64,000 nt of DNA from Chitinophaga sancti (GCF_034087045.1 NZ_CP139247.1:4862001-4926000); one strand, 5' to 3'. Positions 17,046 through 26,201 are shown, counted from the stretch's first letter. Notes: generated by a model not told the origin, from the letters alone. Program-made: numbers and translations.

Positions 17046-19388
17046 ATGGATTTTGGAAAACGTCTGCTGACAGTTGCATTGGTGGGAGGCATGATATGCC
17101 CGCTCACGAAGGTGCACGCGCAGAAAAAAACAAAAACAGCGCCACCGGCCAAAGTGGTAGCTTATGATTCCGCGACAATAAATGCAAGGGTAGAAGCCTT
17201 GCTGGCAAAAATGTCACTCGAAGAGAAGGTAGGTCAGATGGCACAGATTACGCTGGACGTAGTTGGGAAAGGACCTAACCGTTTTGCAAGCTTTGACCCG
17301 CTGGTGTTCGATACGGCAGAGATACAGAAAGCACTGGTGAAGTACAAGATCGGTTCCGTACTGAACACTGCAAATAATAAAGCCCTGACCCCGCAAAGAT
17401 GGTGGGAGGTAGTCAGCTATATTCAGCAGGTATCGATGAAGGGCAATGCCCTGCAGATACCCGTGATCTTTGGCATTGACGCGATTCATGGTGCGACCTA
17501 TACAGCAGGCGCCACCCTGTTCCCGCAGCAGATTGCACAGGCAGCTACCCGCAACAGGACACTGGTACGCAAAGGTGCTGAGATCACGGCATACGAAACA
17601 AGGGCCAGTAATACCCCGTGGGTATTTTCCCCGGTGCTGGATTTAGGTGGAGATCCCCGTTTTCCCCGTATATGGGAGTCATTCGGTGAAGACCCTTACC
17701 TTGGTGCACAGATGGGACATGAAATCGTGAAAGGCTATGAAGGGGAGAAGAATAATGTGAACGATCCAACCCATGTAGCTGCAAGTATCAAGCACTTCTT
17801 AGGTTACCAGGCACCTGTATCCGGCAAGGACCGTACACCTGCGAACATCAGCAAACAACAGCTGTATGAATACCACCTGCCGGCTTTCAAAGCCGGGGTA
17901 GAAGCAGGGGCACATACCATTATGATCAACTCTGGTCAGATTAACGGTATCCCTGTACATGCGAACTACGAAATTCTTACAAAATTACTGAAAGAAGAAC
18001 TGGGCTTTAAAGGACTGGCGGTGACTGACTGGGCAGATATTGAAAACCTGTACCGTCGTGATCATATAGCAGGTAGCGATAAAGAGGCGATCATGCTGGC
18101 CATCAATGCTGGTATTGATATGTCCATGATTCCTTATAACTATGAACCATTCTGCGATGGACTGGTGGCATTGGTGAAAGAGGGAAAGGTATCACAGGCA
18201 AGAGTGGATGATGCAGTGCGTAGAATACTGCGTGTGAAATTTGAACTGGGCCTCTTTGAGAAACCGGTTACTAACTACAAAGACTATCCTTTATTTGGTA
18301 GCAAAGAGTTTGAAAAAGCATCTTATGATGCAGCAGCAGAAGCGATTACATTGCTGAAGAATGAAGGGAATGTATTGCCCTTAACAAAGGGAGCTAAAAT
18401 ACTGGTCACTGGCCCGAACGCAAATGATATGCGTACACTGGATGGTGCGTGGAGCTATAGCTGGCAGGGAGAAAAGGTACCCCAGTTTACGGCTCAGTAT
18501 AATACCATCCTGGCAGCCCTGAAAAAGAAAGCAGGTGCAGAGAATGTAACTTACATCCCGGGTGTGAGCTATAAGGCAGATGGTAAGTGGTATGAAGAAG
18601 CACCTGATCGGCTGGCAGATGCAGTAGCTGCTGCGCAACAGGCAGATGTGATAGTATTGTGTCTGGGTGAAAACTCATATGCAGAAAAACCTGGCGACCT
18701 GAATGACCTGTACATGGGTGATGACCAGACTAAACTGGCACAGCAACTGATTGCGACTGGTAAACCAGTGGTATTGGTGCTGACAGAAGGTCGTCCGCGT
18801 ATCATCAGCAAGTTTGAGCAGGGAGTGAAAAGTGTGGTGCTGGGTTACCTGCCCGGCAATTTTGGTGGCGATGCAATAGCAGATGTGTTGTATGGTGATG
18901 TGAATCCATCCGGTAAATTACCGTATACGTATCCACGTTATCCAAATGCGCTGATAGGGTATATTCATAAGCCGTCAGAAGAGCAGACAAAGGCAGAAGG
19001 GGTGTATAATTATGAAGCCGATTACAATCCGCAGTATGCATTTGGTACAGGGTTGAGCTATACGACTTTTGAATACAGCAACCTTAAAGCTGAGGTGGCG
19101 AACCGTGTGCTGCGCGTAACAGTAGATGTAAAGAATACAGGTAGTAAAGCTGGTAAGGAAGCAGTAGAGGTGTATACATCAGATTTGTTAGCGACATTGA
19201 TTTCGCCTGATGTGAAGAGACTGCGTGGATTTGAGAAGATTTTGCTGCAGGCAGGAGAAAGTAAGACGGTAACATTTGATATTCCGGTAGAGCAGTTGGC
19301 TTTTGCAGGTGTGGATGGCAAGCCGGTATTGGAGCCGGGTGATTTTGAAGTGCATGTGGCGAAGCTGACCGCGAAGTTTAGGTTATAA
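17046..19388 (+). CDS. GH3 beta-glucosidase (BglX-like)
   Basis: This 780-residue secreted enzyme has a signal peptide ending KVHA, a GH3 TIM barrel (about 40-400) with GIDAIHGATY, RFPRIWESFGEDPYL, KHFLGYQ and the nucleophile motif GLAVTDWADIENL (D328), a GH3 alpha/beta sandwich (about 420-640) with LCLGENSYAEKPGD, and a C-terminal fibronectin-III-like domain (about 690-780). It should remove terminal glucose from beta-linked gluco-oligosaccharides in the periplasm. Its place between SusCD and a GH30 enzyme fits final processing of the imported glycan. Confidence 0.93.
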   Translation: MDFGKRLLTVALVGGMICPLTKVHAQKKTKTAPPAKVVAYDSATINARVEALLAKMSLEEKVGQMAQITLDVVGKGPNRFASFDPLVFDTAEIQKALVKYKIGSVLNTANNKALTPQRWWEVVSYIQQVSMKGNALQIPVIFGIDAIHGATYTAGATLFPQQIAQAATRNRTLVRKGAEITAYETRASNTPWVFSPVLDLGGDPRFPRIWESFGEDPYLGAQMGHEIVKGYEGEKNNVNDPTHVAASIKHFLGYQAPVSGKDRTPANISKQQLYEYHLPAFKAGVEAGAHTIMINSGQINGIPVHANYEILTKLLKEELGFKGLAVTDWADIENLYRRDHIAGSDKEAIMLAINAGIDMSMIPYNYEPFCDGLVALVKEGKVSQARVDDAVRRILRVKFELGLFEKPVTNYKDYPLFGSKEFEKASYDAAAEAITLLKNEGNVLPLTKGAKILVTGPNANDMRTLDGAWSYSWQGEKVPQFTAQYNTILAALKKKAGAENVTYIPGVSYKADGKWYEEAPDRLADAVAAAQQADVIVLCLGENSYAEKPGDLNDLYMGDDQTKLAQQLIATGKPVVLVLTEGRPRIISKFEQGVKSVVLGYLPGNFGGDAIADVLYGDVNPSGKLPYTYPRYPNALIGYIHKPSEEQTKAEGVYNYEADYNPQYAFGTGLSYTTFEYSNLKAEVANRVLRVTVDVKNTGSKAGKEAVEVYTSDLLATLISPDVKRLRGFEKILLQAGESKTVTFDIPVEQLAFAGVDGKPVLEPGDFEVHVAKLTAKFRL

Positions 19389-19399
19389 AGCAGTGGGGA

Positions 19400-19543
19400 A
19401 TTTGCCAACGGGTTAAGGTTTAATCAATGTGGTGTATTTGCCAGCAGGTTAAGGTTTAATCAGTGTGGTGGATTTGCCAACGGGTTAAGTTATAATCAAT
19501 GTGGTGGATTTGCCAACAGGCTAAATTATAATTCATGTGGGGG
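19400..19543. repeat. 36-bp tandem repeat, four copies
   Basis: Four direct copies begin at 19400, 19436, 19472 and 19508, each opening ATTTGCCAAC or a one-base variant and ending in TCAATGTGGTGG-like sequence. The first starts 12 bp after the GH3 stop, and the last runs into the hairpin before the GH30 gene. The copies differ at a few positions, so the array is not freshly made. Confidence 0.85.
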
Positions 19544-19558
19544 CCGGTACGGCCCCCA
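19538..19558 (+). terminator. GC-rich hairpin in the leader of the GH30 gene
   Basis: TGGGGGCC (19538-19545) pairs with GGCCCCCA (19551-19558) around a 5-base loop and is followed by a T-rich stretch. It lies 18 bases before the GH30 start codon. It may end GH3 transcripts or tune read-through into the last gene of the locus. Confidence 0.6.
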
Positions 19559-19576
19559 TTTCTCAATTTTCCTATC

Positions 19577-21001
19577 ATGAAGTTATGGTTGTATGCCGGA
19601 TGCTTAGCATCGGTACTGGGCGGCTGTACCCAGAAAAAAGAGAATGCACGTGTTTTCCTCACTACAAGAGACGAAAAACAGCTATTTCAGGAGCAGGCTT
19701 TTCTCAAATCTGAAAAGGACACCGCATTATTAAATTTAAAGATCGACACTAGTCAGCAGTACCAGGAGATCGAAGGATTTGGTGCGGCTATGACGGGATC
19801 ATCGGCTTATGTAATGCAGCAATACATGACAGCACCTAAGCGCAAAGCACTGCTGGATGAACTGTTTGATGCAGAGAAAGGGATCGGGATAAATTATATC
19901 CGGTTGTCGATAGGCGCATCTGACTTCTCTCTTTCACCTTATAGCTATGATGATATGCCTGCGGGCGAGCGGGATGATAGTCTGACGCATTTTAGCATAG
20001 CAAAAGATACGGGTGCTTTAATTCCTGTGCTGAAAGAGGTGGTGGCAATTAACCCTGATATCCACATCATGGTGACTCCCTGGAGTGCACCGGGATGGAT
20101 GAAAACCAGTGACAAGCTGGAAGGTGGTTCCTTAAAACCGGATGCTTATGCAGCATATGCCTCCTATTTTGCAAAATATATCCAGGCCTTAGGTGCTGAA
20201 GGTATCAAAGCAACCAGTCTGAGTGTCCAGAATGAGCCGCAGTATGAAGCGGCCTATCCTACCATGAAGATGACGGCGCCAGAACAGTTAACCTTTATTA
20301 AGGATCATTTAGGACCTGTATTACAACAAAAGGGTATCCACACAGAAATACTTTTATTCGATCATAACTGGAATAGCCCGGAATACCCGATTTCCATATT
20401 AGACGATTCGGTTGCGGGTAAGTACGTAACTGGTGCAGCTTTCCATTGTTATGAAGGTGCCGTAGGTGCCATGAGCCTGGTACATGCCGCGCACCCTGAC
20501 AAAGGGTTATATTTCACAGAATGTTCCGGTGGGAGCTGGGCGCCTGATTTTGGTGGCAACCTGAAATATATGGTGGGCAATCTACTGATAGGCACCGTCA
20601 ATAACTGGTCAAAGAACGTATTACTCTGGAATATGGCGCTGGATGAAAATAATGGTCCTACGACCAATCAGCCTGCGCTGCCAGGAGAGAAGGTGAACAA
20701 GGGGTGTATGACCTGCAGAGGGGTGGTAACGGTCCGGTCAGACAGCGGAACGGTGACAAAGAATGTAGAGTACTATGCGCTGGCGCATTTCAGCAAGTTT
20801 GTGCGGCCAGGGGCGAGAAGGATCTATTCATCCCATCCTGGGGTGGTGGAAAATGTGGCGTTTTTAAATAAAGATGGTAGCCGGGTGTTGGTAGCGCTGA
20901 ATGGCGGGGAGGAGACAAAGGTTTTTTCTGTGCAGGACGGGGAACGGGTGTATAAATATGAGCTAAAGGCAGGAGCAGTAGTGACTTTGGTGTGGAAGTA
21001 G
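19577..21001 (+). CDS. GH30 lipoprotein glycosidase (glucosylceramidase / endo-beta-1,6-glucanase type)
   Basis: The ATG at 19577 is chosen because it yields a lipoprotein signal, MKLWLYAGCLASVLGGC; the frame is open from 19535 inside a hairpin. The 474-residue protein is a GH30 enzyme: QEIEGFGAAMTGSSAYV near the mature N-terminus, the acid/base Glu in SLSVQNEPQYE (E220), the nucleophile in LYFTECSGGSW (E315), and a C-terminal beta-sandwich. GH30 acts on beta-linked glucans or glucosyl/galactosyl linkages. With GH3 and SusCD, a beta-1,6-glucan such as fungal wall glucan is a plausible substrate, but the specificity is inferred. Confidence 0.92.
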   Translation: MKLWLYAGCLASVLGGCTQKKENARVFLTTRDEKQLFQEQAFLKSEKDTALLNLKIDTSQQYQEIEGFGAAMTGSSAYVMQQYMTAPKRKALLDELFDAEKGIGINYIRLSIGASDFSLSPYSYDDMPAGERDDSLTHFSIAKDTGALIPVLKEVVAINPDIHIMVTPWSAPGWMKTSDKLEGGSLKPDAYAAYASYFAKYIQALGAEGIKATSLSVQNEPQYEAAYPTMKMTAPEQLTFIKDHLGPVLQQKGIHTEILLFDHNWNSPEYPISILDDSVAGKYVTGAAFHCYEGAVGAMSLVHAAHPDKGLYFTECSGGSWAPDFGGNLKYMVGNLLIGTVNNWSKNVLLWNMALDENNGPTTNQPALPGEKVNKGCMTCRGVVTVRSDSGTVTKNVEYYALAHFSKFVRPGARRIYSSHPGVVENVAFLNKDGSRVLVALNGGEETKVFSVQDGERVYKYELKAGAVVTLVWK

Positions 21002-21014
21002 TATTGAAGTAGTA

Positions 21015-21054
21015 TTATCGGGAAGCATTTCTGAACAGGTATGCTTCCCGATAA
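21015..21054 (+). terminator. Terminator of the polysaccharide utilisation locus
   Basis: A 14-bp perfect inverted repeat (21015-21028 with 21041-21054) encloses a 12-base loop and starts 14 bases after the GH30 stop. It is followed by AATTAC rather than a long U-tract. Confidence 0.7.
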
Positions 21055-21154
21055 AATTACACAGTTCGTGGTATATTATATATATGCGGGCCAACATATA
21101 TTTGTAATACAACTACTTAAATAATCTTCTATTACCTTGATTTGCACCCCCTTT

Positions 21155-21600
21155 AGCCTTCCGGTCGTCGGGAGGCTCTTTTTTGGGAAGGAGCAGCCCT
21201 TATTCCAATAATATCCCGCTTGCCTTTTGCCGGGAGGTTCTTTTTTGGGAGGAGCAGGCCTTATTCCATTAATATCCCACTTGCCTTTTGCCGGGAAGTT
21301 CTTTTTGGGGAGCAGCAGCCCTTATTCCAATAATATCCCACTTGCCTTTTGCCGGGAGGTTCTTTTTTTGGGAGGAGCAGCCCTTATTCCAATAATATCC
21401 CACTTGCCTTTTGCCGGGAGGTTCTTTTTGGGAGGAGCAGCCCTTATTCCATTAATACCCCACTTGCCTTTTGCCGGGAGGTTCTTTTTTTGGGAGGAGC
21501 AGCCCTTATTCCAATAATATCCCATTTGCCTTTTGCCGGGAGGTTCTTTTTGGGAGGAGCAGCCCTTATTCCATTAATATCCCACTTGCCTTTCGCCATG
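21155..21600. repeat. About 61-bp minisatellite, roughly seven copies
   Basis: Copies begin with CTTGCC/TTTGCC at 21219, 21280, 21341, 21403, 21463, 21525 and 21585 (partial), with a degenerate copy before them. Period is 60-62 bp, varying mainly in a T-run. The unit contains CCGGGAGGTTC, a T-run and GGGAGGAGCAGCCC, followed by an AT-rich half with either CCAATAAT or CCATTAAT. Both strands stay open through the array, producing spurious reading frames that I do not call as genes. It fills nearly all the space between the GH30 and HAD genes. Confidence 0.9.
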
Positions 21601-21609
21601 AGATATTGT

Positions 21610-22239
21610 TTATTGAGGAGGAAGTTCAAGCCCCCATTCCTTCAGTTTTTCAACTGTCTTTGTATAGTTCTCATGCAAAAGCCCATTGATTCCCAGCCCT
21701 TCAGCAACATGAATAAACATAGCACGGTCCTCAAGGTATAATACCTCCTGTGGTTTTACAAGCGCAATATCCAGAGCCATTCGCCAGATATCCGCATCAG
21801 GCTTGCGGAAATGCACAAAGCAGGAAGAAATAAAAAAATCTACAAATTTATCAATGCCGAACGTCCGTATGCGGTATTCGTTCAGTTCTCTTCCTTCATT
21901 GTTGACAATCGCGATCTTCAGTTTATAATGTTCCTTTAACTGACAGATCAGGTCTATCATTTCAGGATAAGGAGTCGTACGGCTGTACATGAACTCTTTA
22001 AAATCATTCCTTGTAAACTCCCTGTGTTCGTAGAAGACAATTCTTGTAAGGTATTCATCCAGCGTGAGCTTGCCTTCTTCGTAAGTATCGAAGGTAAGGT
22101 GGTGGCGTTCTTCCAGTTCTACAATATCCAGATTAAAGATCCTGGCTGCCTCTTTACGGGCAGCACGGTCCCAACCGTTGCTTAATAAAACCCCGCCAAT
22201 GTCCAGGAATAGTGTCGTAATTTTTGCCGAGTGATGCAT
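21610..22239 (-). CDS. HAD-superfamily hydrolase (YihX-like)
   Basis: The 209-residue protein has HAD motif I as LFLDIGGVLLSNGWD, with Gly in place of the second Asp, as in the YihX-type DLGNV/DxGGVL subgroup. Motif II is IAIVNNEGRELN, the motif III Lys lies in HFRKPDADIWR, and motif IV is VLYLEDRAMF. A helical cap occupies about 20-85. These enzymes usually remove phosphate from small sugar phosphates in the cytoplasm. The substrate is unknown. The gene stands alone between two minisatellites, with its stop about 10 bp from the 61-bp array. Confidence 0.85.
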   Translation of the reverse strand: MHHSAKITTLFLDIGGVLLSNGWDRAARKEAARIFNLDIVELEERHHLTFDTYEEGKLTLDEYLTRIVFYEHREFTRNDFKEFMYSRTTPYPEMIDLICQLKEHYKLKIAIVNNEGRELNEYRIRTFGIDKFVDFFISSCFVHFRKPDADIWRMALDIALVKPQEVLYLEDRAMFIHVAEGLGINGLLHENYTKTVEKLKEWGLELPPQ

Positions 22240-22261
22240 GGTTTTGAAATTAAGATATAAA

Positions 22262-22553
22262 AATGTGCGCAGATGTAATTTATGAAATTCCTCTATGTGA
22301 ATGTGCGGCGAGGTGATTTATGAAATTCCTCTATGAGAATGTGCGCAGATGTAATTTATGAAATTCCTCTATGAGAATGTGCGGCGAGGTGATTTAAGAA
22401 ATTCGTCTATGACAATGTGCGCAGATGTAATTTATGAAATTCCTCTATGGGAATGTGTGCGTATGTGATTTATGAAATTCTTCTATGAGAATGTGCGAGG
22501 ATGTAATTTATAAAATTCCTCTATGAGAATGTGCGAGGATGTGATTTATAACT
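22262..22553. repeat. 38-bp minisatellite, seven to eight copies
   Basis: Copies start AATGTGCG at 22262, 22300, 22338, 22376, 22414, 22452, 22490 and 22528 (partial). The period is exactly 38 bp. Two variants, GTGCGCAGATGTAATTTATG and GTGCGGCGAGGTGATTTATG, alternate in the first half, then GTGCGAGGATG forms follow, so part of the array may have grown as a 76-bp double unit. It occupies the gap between the HAD gene and the MFS gene. Confidence 0.9.
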
Positions 22554-22592
22554 CTTCTCTACCTGTTCGAATTTGCCAGCTGAGAAATTGAT

Positions 22593-23987
22593 TTACTTAA
22601 CCGGCCGTTTCACAAAATGTGGTAACTTCATAGCAATTGGCACGGTCACCACTACCAATACAGCTGCAATAAAGAACGTATCCTGTATGCCATAATGATG
22701 CGCCACAACTTCCGTATATCCTTTTCCATCTGTATAATAGCGCATAATGTATTGCTGTAGCAACCCACTAAATGCAATACCAATAGTACCACTTAATTGC
22801 TGTAATAACGAAAACATAGAAGATGCCTGCGTGACTTCTTCCGGAAGAACCGCACTCATAGCAGCGGAGGTAATAGTCGAAACGAGCAAACCAATACCAA
22901 GCCCTCTCACCACCATGGCAGCAATGATAGGAAATAAAGCAGGCGTATTTAATTGCGAAAGCTGTATCATAGATATAGCAACTAATAAAAGCCCTGTTAC
23001 TATCAATCTTCTTGGTCCAGTTTTATCATACAGCGATCCTGCAATAGGTGTGACCAGTGCCATCACCGCTGAGAAAGGTAAAATTAATAACCCTGATGCA
23101 ATTTCAGAAAATCCCAATTGTCCCTGAAATAAAAAGGGCATGAGAAATAAACCACCATAAATAGCAACCGATCGTACGCTGGTAATTAAGATACAATAAG
23201 TATAGATCCTATGCCTGAAAATATGCAGGTTGAAGAGCGCCTGCGGATTCGGCAAACTACGCCGGATAAATACAACAATTGCGATAATACTGACAATAAA
23301 AGGTATCCATACCCCCAGCGATGTAAACCCTTTATCCGGCAGCACAGCGATAGCATACTGGAACAACACTATAAAGACAGTAAAAACACCGAACCCACTG
23401 GCATCAAATCGCGCAGGCTGGCGAACATTCGTCTTTAAGAACCGTAAACTATATGCTGCGATACCGATGGTCAAAATTCCAATCGGCAAGTTGATATAAA
23501 ATATCGAGGGCCAGCCGTAAAGGTTGGTCAATGTTCCTCCTAAAGTTGGTCCTATGGCCGGTCCGGCAATACTACCCAGCGACCACCAGCCCATGACTTT
23601 ACCTCTTTCTTCTGCAGGAAAGACCAAGGTCAATATAGCCATGGCAGTAGGCGTAATTGCACCGCCGCCGAATGACTGTATCGCCCTGGCCGCGATTAGT
23701 TCCGGCAGACTGTTGGAGATCGCACATAATAAGGAGCCGAAGGTGAAGATGGACAAACTGATCAGGTACAATGCATAAAAACCGATCTGTTCTTTGAGCC
23801 AGCTGGTGAGGGGCATAAACACACAGAACCCCAGCATGTAGGCTACGATCACCCATTCAATTGCATCCAGCCCAACCCCAAATTGTGTGCTCATTGTGGG
23901 GAGGGAAACATTCACTATACTACTGTCTATTCCCGCCATAAAGGTGCCCAGTATCAGGGGGAACAGAATCCCAAAACGTTGCTTCAT
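22593..23987 (-). CDS. DHA2-family MFS multidrug efflux transporter (EmrB/QacA-like)
   Basis: The ATG at 23987 is preferred over an in-frame TTG two codons upstream, giving 464 residues. The sequence is almost entirely membrane helices, about 14, as in the DHA2 group. Motif D1 is in LGTFMAGIDSSIVNVSLPTM, motif A is near LTSWLKEQIG, and the motif C region is WWSLGSIAGPAIGPTLGG. It is a proton-driven exporter of the inner membrane, probably for drugs or toxic organics. No TetR regulator or HlyD/EmrA fusion partner is adjacent, which is unusual for EmrB but normal for stand-alone QacA-type pumps. Confidence 0.9.
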   Translation of the reverse strand: MKQRFGILFPLILGTFMAGIDSSIVNVSLPTMSTQFGVGLDAIEWVIVAYMLGFCVFMPLTSWLKEQIGFYALYLISLSIFTFGSLLCAISNSLPELIAARAIQSFGGGAITPTAMAILTLVFPAEERGKVMGWWSLGSIAGPAIGPTLGGTLTNLYGWPSIFYINLPIGILTIGIAAYSLRFLKTNVRQPARFDASGFGVFTVFIVLFQYAIAVLPDKGFTSLGVWIPFIVSIIAIVVFIRRSLPNPQALFNLHIFRHRIYTYCILITSVRSVAIYGGLFLMPFLFQGQLGFSEIASGLLILPFSAVMALVTPIAGSLYDKTGPRRLIVTGLLLVAISMIQLSQLNTPALFPIIAAMVVRGLGIGLLVSTITSAAMSAVLPEEVTQASSMFSLLQQLSGTIGIAFSGLLQQYIMRYYTDGKGYTEVVAHHYGIQDTFFIAAVLVVVTVPIAMKLPHFVKRPVK

Positions 23988-24220
23988 GTACAACTAAATT
24001 ATTAATTATTTTCTTTTTGCGAAAATGGGCCGGTAGACGGTTTAATACTCATTGACAGGTATTGAATTTTTTCGTTTTATGATAAGGCACTTCACAGATC
24101 AGGTGATCGATTTCCCTGACAATTTACAGGTGTTAGCTCTTTTCGGTTCATAAAAAGAACGACCACATACTCCATCATCGATTTTTATACCAACTTCCGC
24201 TTATTGCTTATTTTCGTATC

Positions 24221-24922
24221 ATGAAAAAGACTTTCGCCGATCACGTCATCGATTTTAATACCCACTTACAATATACCGGTAAGCTACCCAAGGGCATCCG
24301 TATTATGAATCCATTTCGTGAACAGCCGCAGGTCATGGATATCATGAAACAATTTTACCACCGGTTTTATGGAGACCAACACCCCAGGCAGATTATTATG
24401 GGCATTAACCCAGGTCGCTTAGGCTCCGGATCTACAGGCATTCCATTTACAGATACGAAACGGTTGCAGTCGGTTTGCGGTATATCCATTTCCGGTATAC
24501 AAACACACGAACCCTCATCTGTGTTCATTTATGATGTAATTGCTGCATATGGTGGGCCGGAGCAATTTTATCATGATTTCTATTTTGCCTCCGTATCCCC
24601 TTTGGGATTTACGGCCGTAAAAGAGGATGGAACAGAAATCAATTATAACTACTATGACAGTGTGGAACTGACAAAGGCGGTGTATCCTTTTATGGTAGAG
24701 AATATTAAGAAACAATTGGAATTTGGCGTGGATAGAAATGTGTGTTATTGTTTAGGAACGGGAAAGAATAGCCAGTTTTTAATCAAATTAAATGAGAAAG
24801 AAGGGTTCTTTAAGAAAATAGTCCCCTTGGAGCATCCACGGTTTGTAATGCAGTATAGGGCGAAAAGGAAACAGGAATTTATTGATAAGTACCTGGAACG
24901 CTTTGAAGAAAATGCTCACTAA
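24221..24922 (+). CDS. SMUG2-type uracil-DNA glycosylase family protein
   Basis: The 233-residue protein matches the SMUG2/DUF4918 branch of the UDG superfamily. Motif I is IIMGINPGRLGSGSTGIPFT (about 66-85); the central SSVFIYDVI and VSPLGF segments fit the fold; motif II is the C-terminal PLEHPRFVMQYR with the conserved His-Pro. UDG enzymes excise uracil or related damaged bases to start base-excision repair. It is a single-gene unit with its own promoter region. Confidence 0.8.
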   Translation: MKKTFADHVIDFNTHLQYTGKLPKGIRIMNPFREQPQVMDIMKQFYHRFYGDQHPRQIIMGINPGRLGSGSTGIPFTDTKRLQSVCGISISGIQTHEPSSVFIYDVIAAYGGPEQFYHDFYFASVSPLGFTAVKEDGTEINYNYYDSVELTKAVYPFMVENIKKQLEFGVDRNVCYCLGTGKNSQFLIKLNEKEGFFKKIVPLEHPRFVMQYRAKRKQEFIDKYLERFEENAH

Positions 24923-25100
24923 CCGAAGGCAGAAATATATTGTGTACCTGCATTAACTGGCCGCAGGCCATCTTCTTGTCGCTAAAAAGCACTTTTCCCG
25001 AAGTTTAAATAGGCTTTTTGAAATAAAACTTCGATTTGCTTTTTCCCAATAAAACCTATACCTTAAAGTATTATTGTTTGACCCAAAAACTAACCCCACT

Positions 25101-26066
25101 ATGCCTGACTTTGTATTCATGTTCGCCGGCCATGGTAGCCAATATTATAATATGGGCGCGATGTTATACCACAGCAACGTATTTTTTAGAAATACCATCC
25201 TGCATTTGGACAAGGAGGTCCGCAATCACACCGGTACTTCGGTAGTGGAGTATCTTTACGGCAGGCGTTTCAATCCAGAAGGGATTTTCGATGACATCCG
25301 GTATACTAACCCCGCTCTTTTTATGGTCCAATACGCGCTCGCCCGGTTATTGCAGGAAGAGCTACTGGTAAAACCTGATTATGTACTGGGTAGCAGCGTA
25401 GGGGAGATGGTGGCTGCTGCTGTGAGCGGCATGGTTTCGCCAGCCGAAATGCTTACAGCTATGATCGACCAGGCGCGGATTATTGAACGGTTGTGTAACA
25501 AAGGTGGATTGATATCCATTTTAGCAGATCCTGCCATTTACGAACAGGAACCGCTGTTGTATGAAAACACCACACTGGCCGCTGTAGACCATAAGGGACA
25601 TTTTACGCTATCTGCCGATGACCGTACTTTGCTGGCAGTACGCCTCTGGCTGGACAGCCATGAGTTATCTTACAGCCAGTTACCAGTGCGCTTTCCATTT
25701 CACAGTCCGCTGATGGAACCTGCCAGGGCTCCGTTCATCCGCATTATGCAGCAATTGCGCTATGGCGCGCCGGAAGCTACTTTTATTTCAGGTATTCAAT
25801 CTGCTCCTGTGTACCAGGTAGGTGCAGAGTACTTCTGGGATGTGGTACGCGAGCCGATTGCCTTTAGCGCTGCTATTGAAAGACTGGAAAACGCCGGGCC
25901 TTGCTTTTATATTGATTGTAGTCCGTCAGGTAGTTGCAATAACCTGCTGACAAAAGCACTGTCTCCCACTTCTTCTTCTGTGAAACAGGTGATCATGAGT
26001 CCGTTCGGACAGGAGATTAAACATCTGCAGGCATTGTTGCAAAAAAGGCAGGCGTATTCGCATTGA
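25101..26066 (+). CDS. Stand-alone malonyl-CoA:ACP acyltransferase-like (AT) protein
   Basis: The ATG at 25101 is used; upstream in-frame TTG codons are unlikely. The 321-residue protein is a complete AT domain: FMFAGHGSQYYNMG at the N-terminus, VLGSSVGEMVAAAVSGM with the nucleophile Ser in G-S-S-V-G-E, and VRFPFHSPLMEPAR with the catalytic His. It lacks the Arg-containing QQARII-type malonyl motif, having DQARII, and would load an acyl unit on a carrier protein. No ketosynthase, ACP or other polyketide or fatty-acid gene is near. It may act in trans on a distant PKS/NRPS cluster. Confidence 0.8.
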   Translation: MPDFVFMFAGHGSQYYNMGAMLYHSNVFFRNTILHLDKEVRNHTGTSVVEYLYGRRFNPEGIFDDIRYTNPALFMVQYALARLLQEELLVKPDYVLGSSVGEMVAAAVSGMVSPAEMLTAMIDQARIIERLCNKGGLISILADPAIYEQEPLLYENTTLAAVDHKGHFTLSADDRTLLAVRLWLDSHELSYSQLPVRFPFHSPLMEPARAPFIRIMQQLRYGAPEATFISGIQSAPVYQVGAEYFWDVVREPIAFSAAIERLENAGPCFYIDCSPSGSCNNLLTKALSPTSSSVKQVIMSPFGQEIKHLQALLQKRQAYSH

Positions 26067-26201
26067 AATTGATGAGATAAAACCGGGTGCTTTAAAGTAA
26101 GTATGATGAACTTCTTTGTTAAATGAAATCCGATCTATATTCTTTTGGGAAAAGAAATCCTCCCTGCATTGCTTTTACAAAGAAATTCCACCCACTTTCT
26201 T

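Noticed and set aside
21227..21741. Plus- and minus-strand frames through the 61-bp array
   Set aside because: Both strands happen to lack stops in the repeat unit; the peptides are repeats of the same low-complexity words and end in the antisense of the HAD gene.
22262..22553. CRISPR-like appearance of regularly spaced repeats
   Set aside because: The 38-bp units are contiguous with no unique spacers, and there are no cas genes. The same holds for the 36- and 61-bp arrays.
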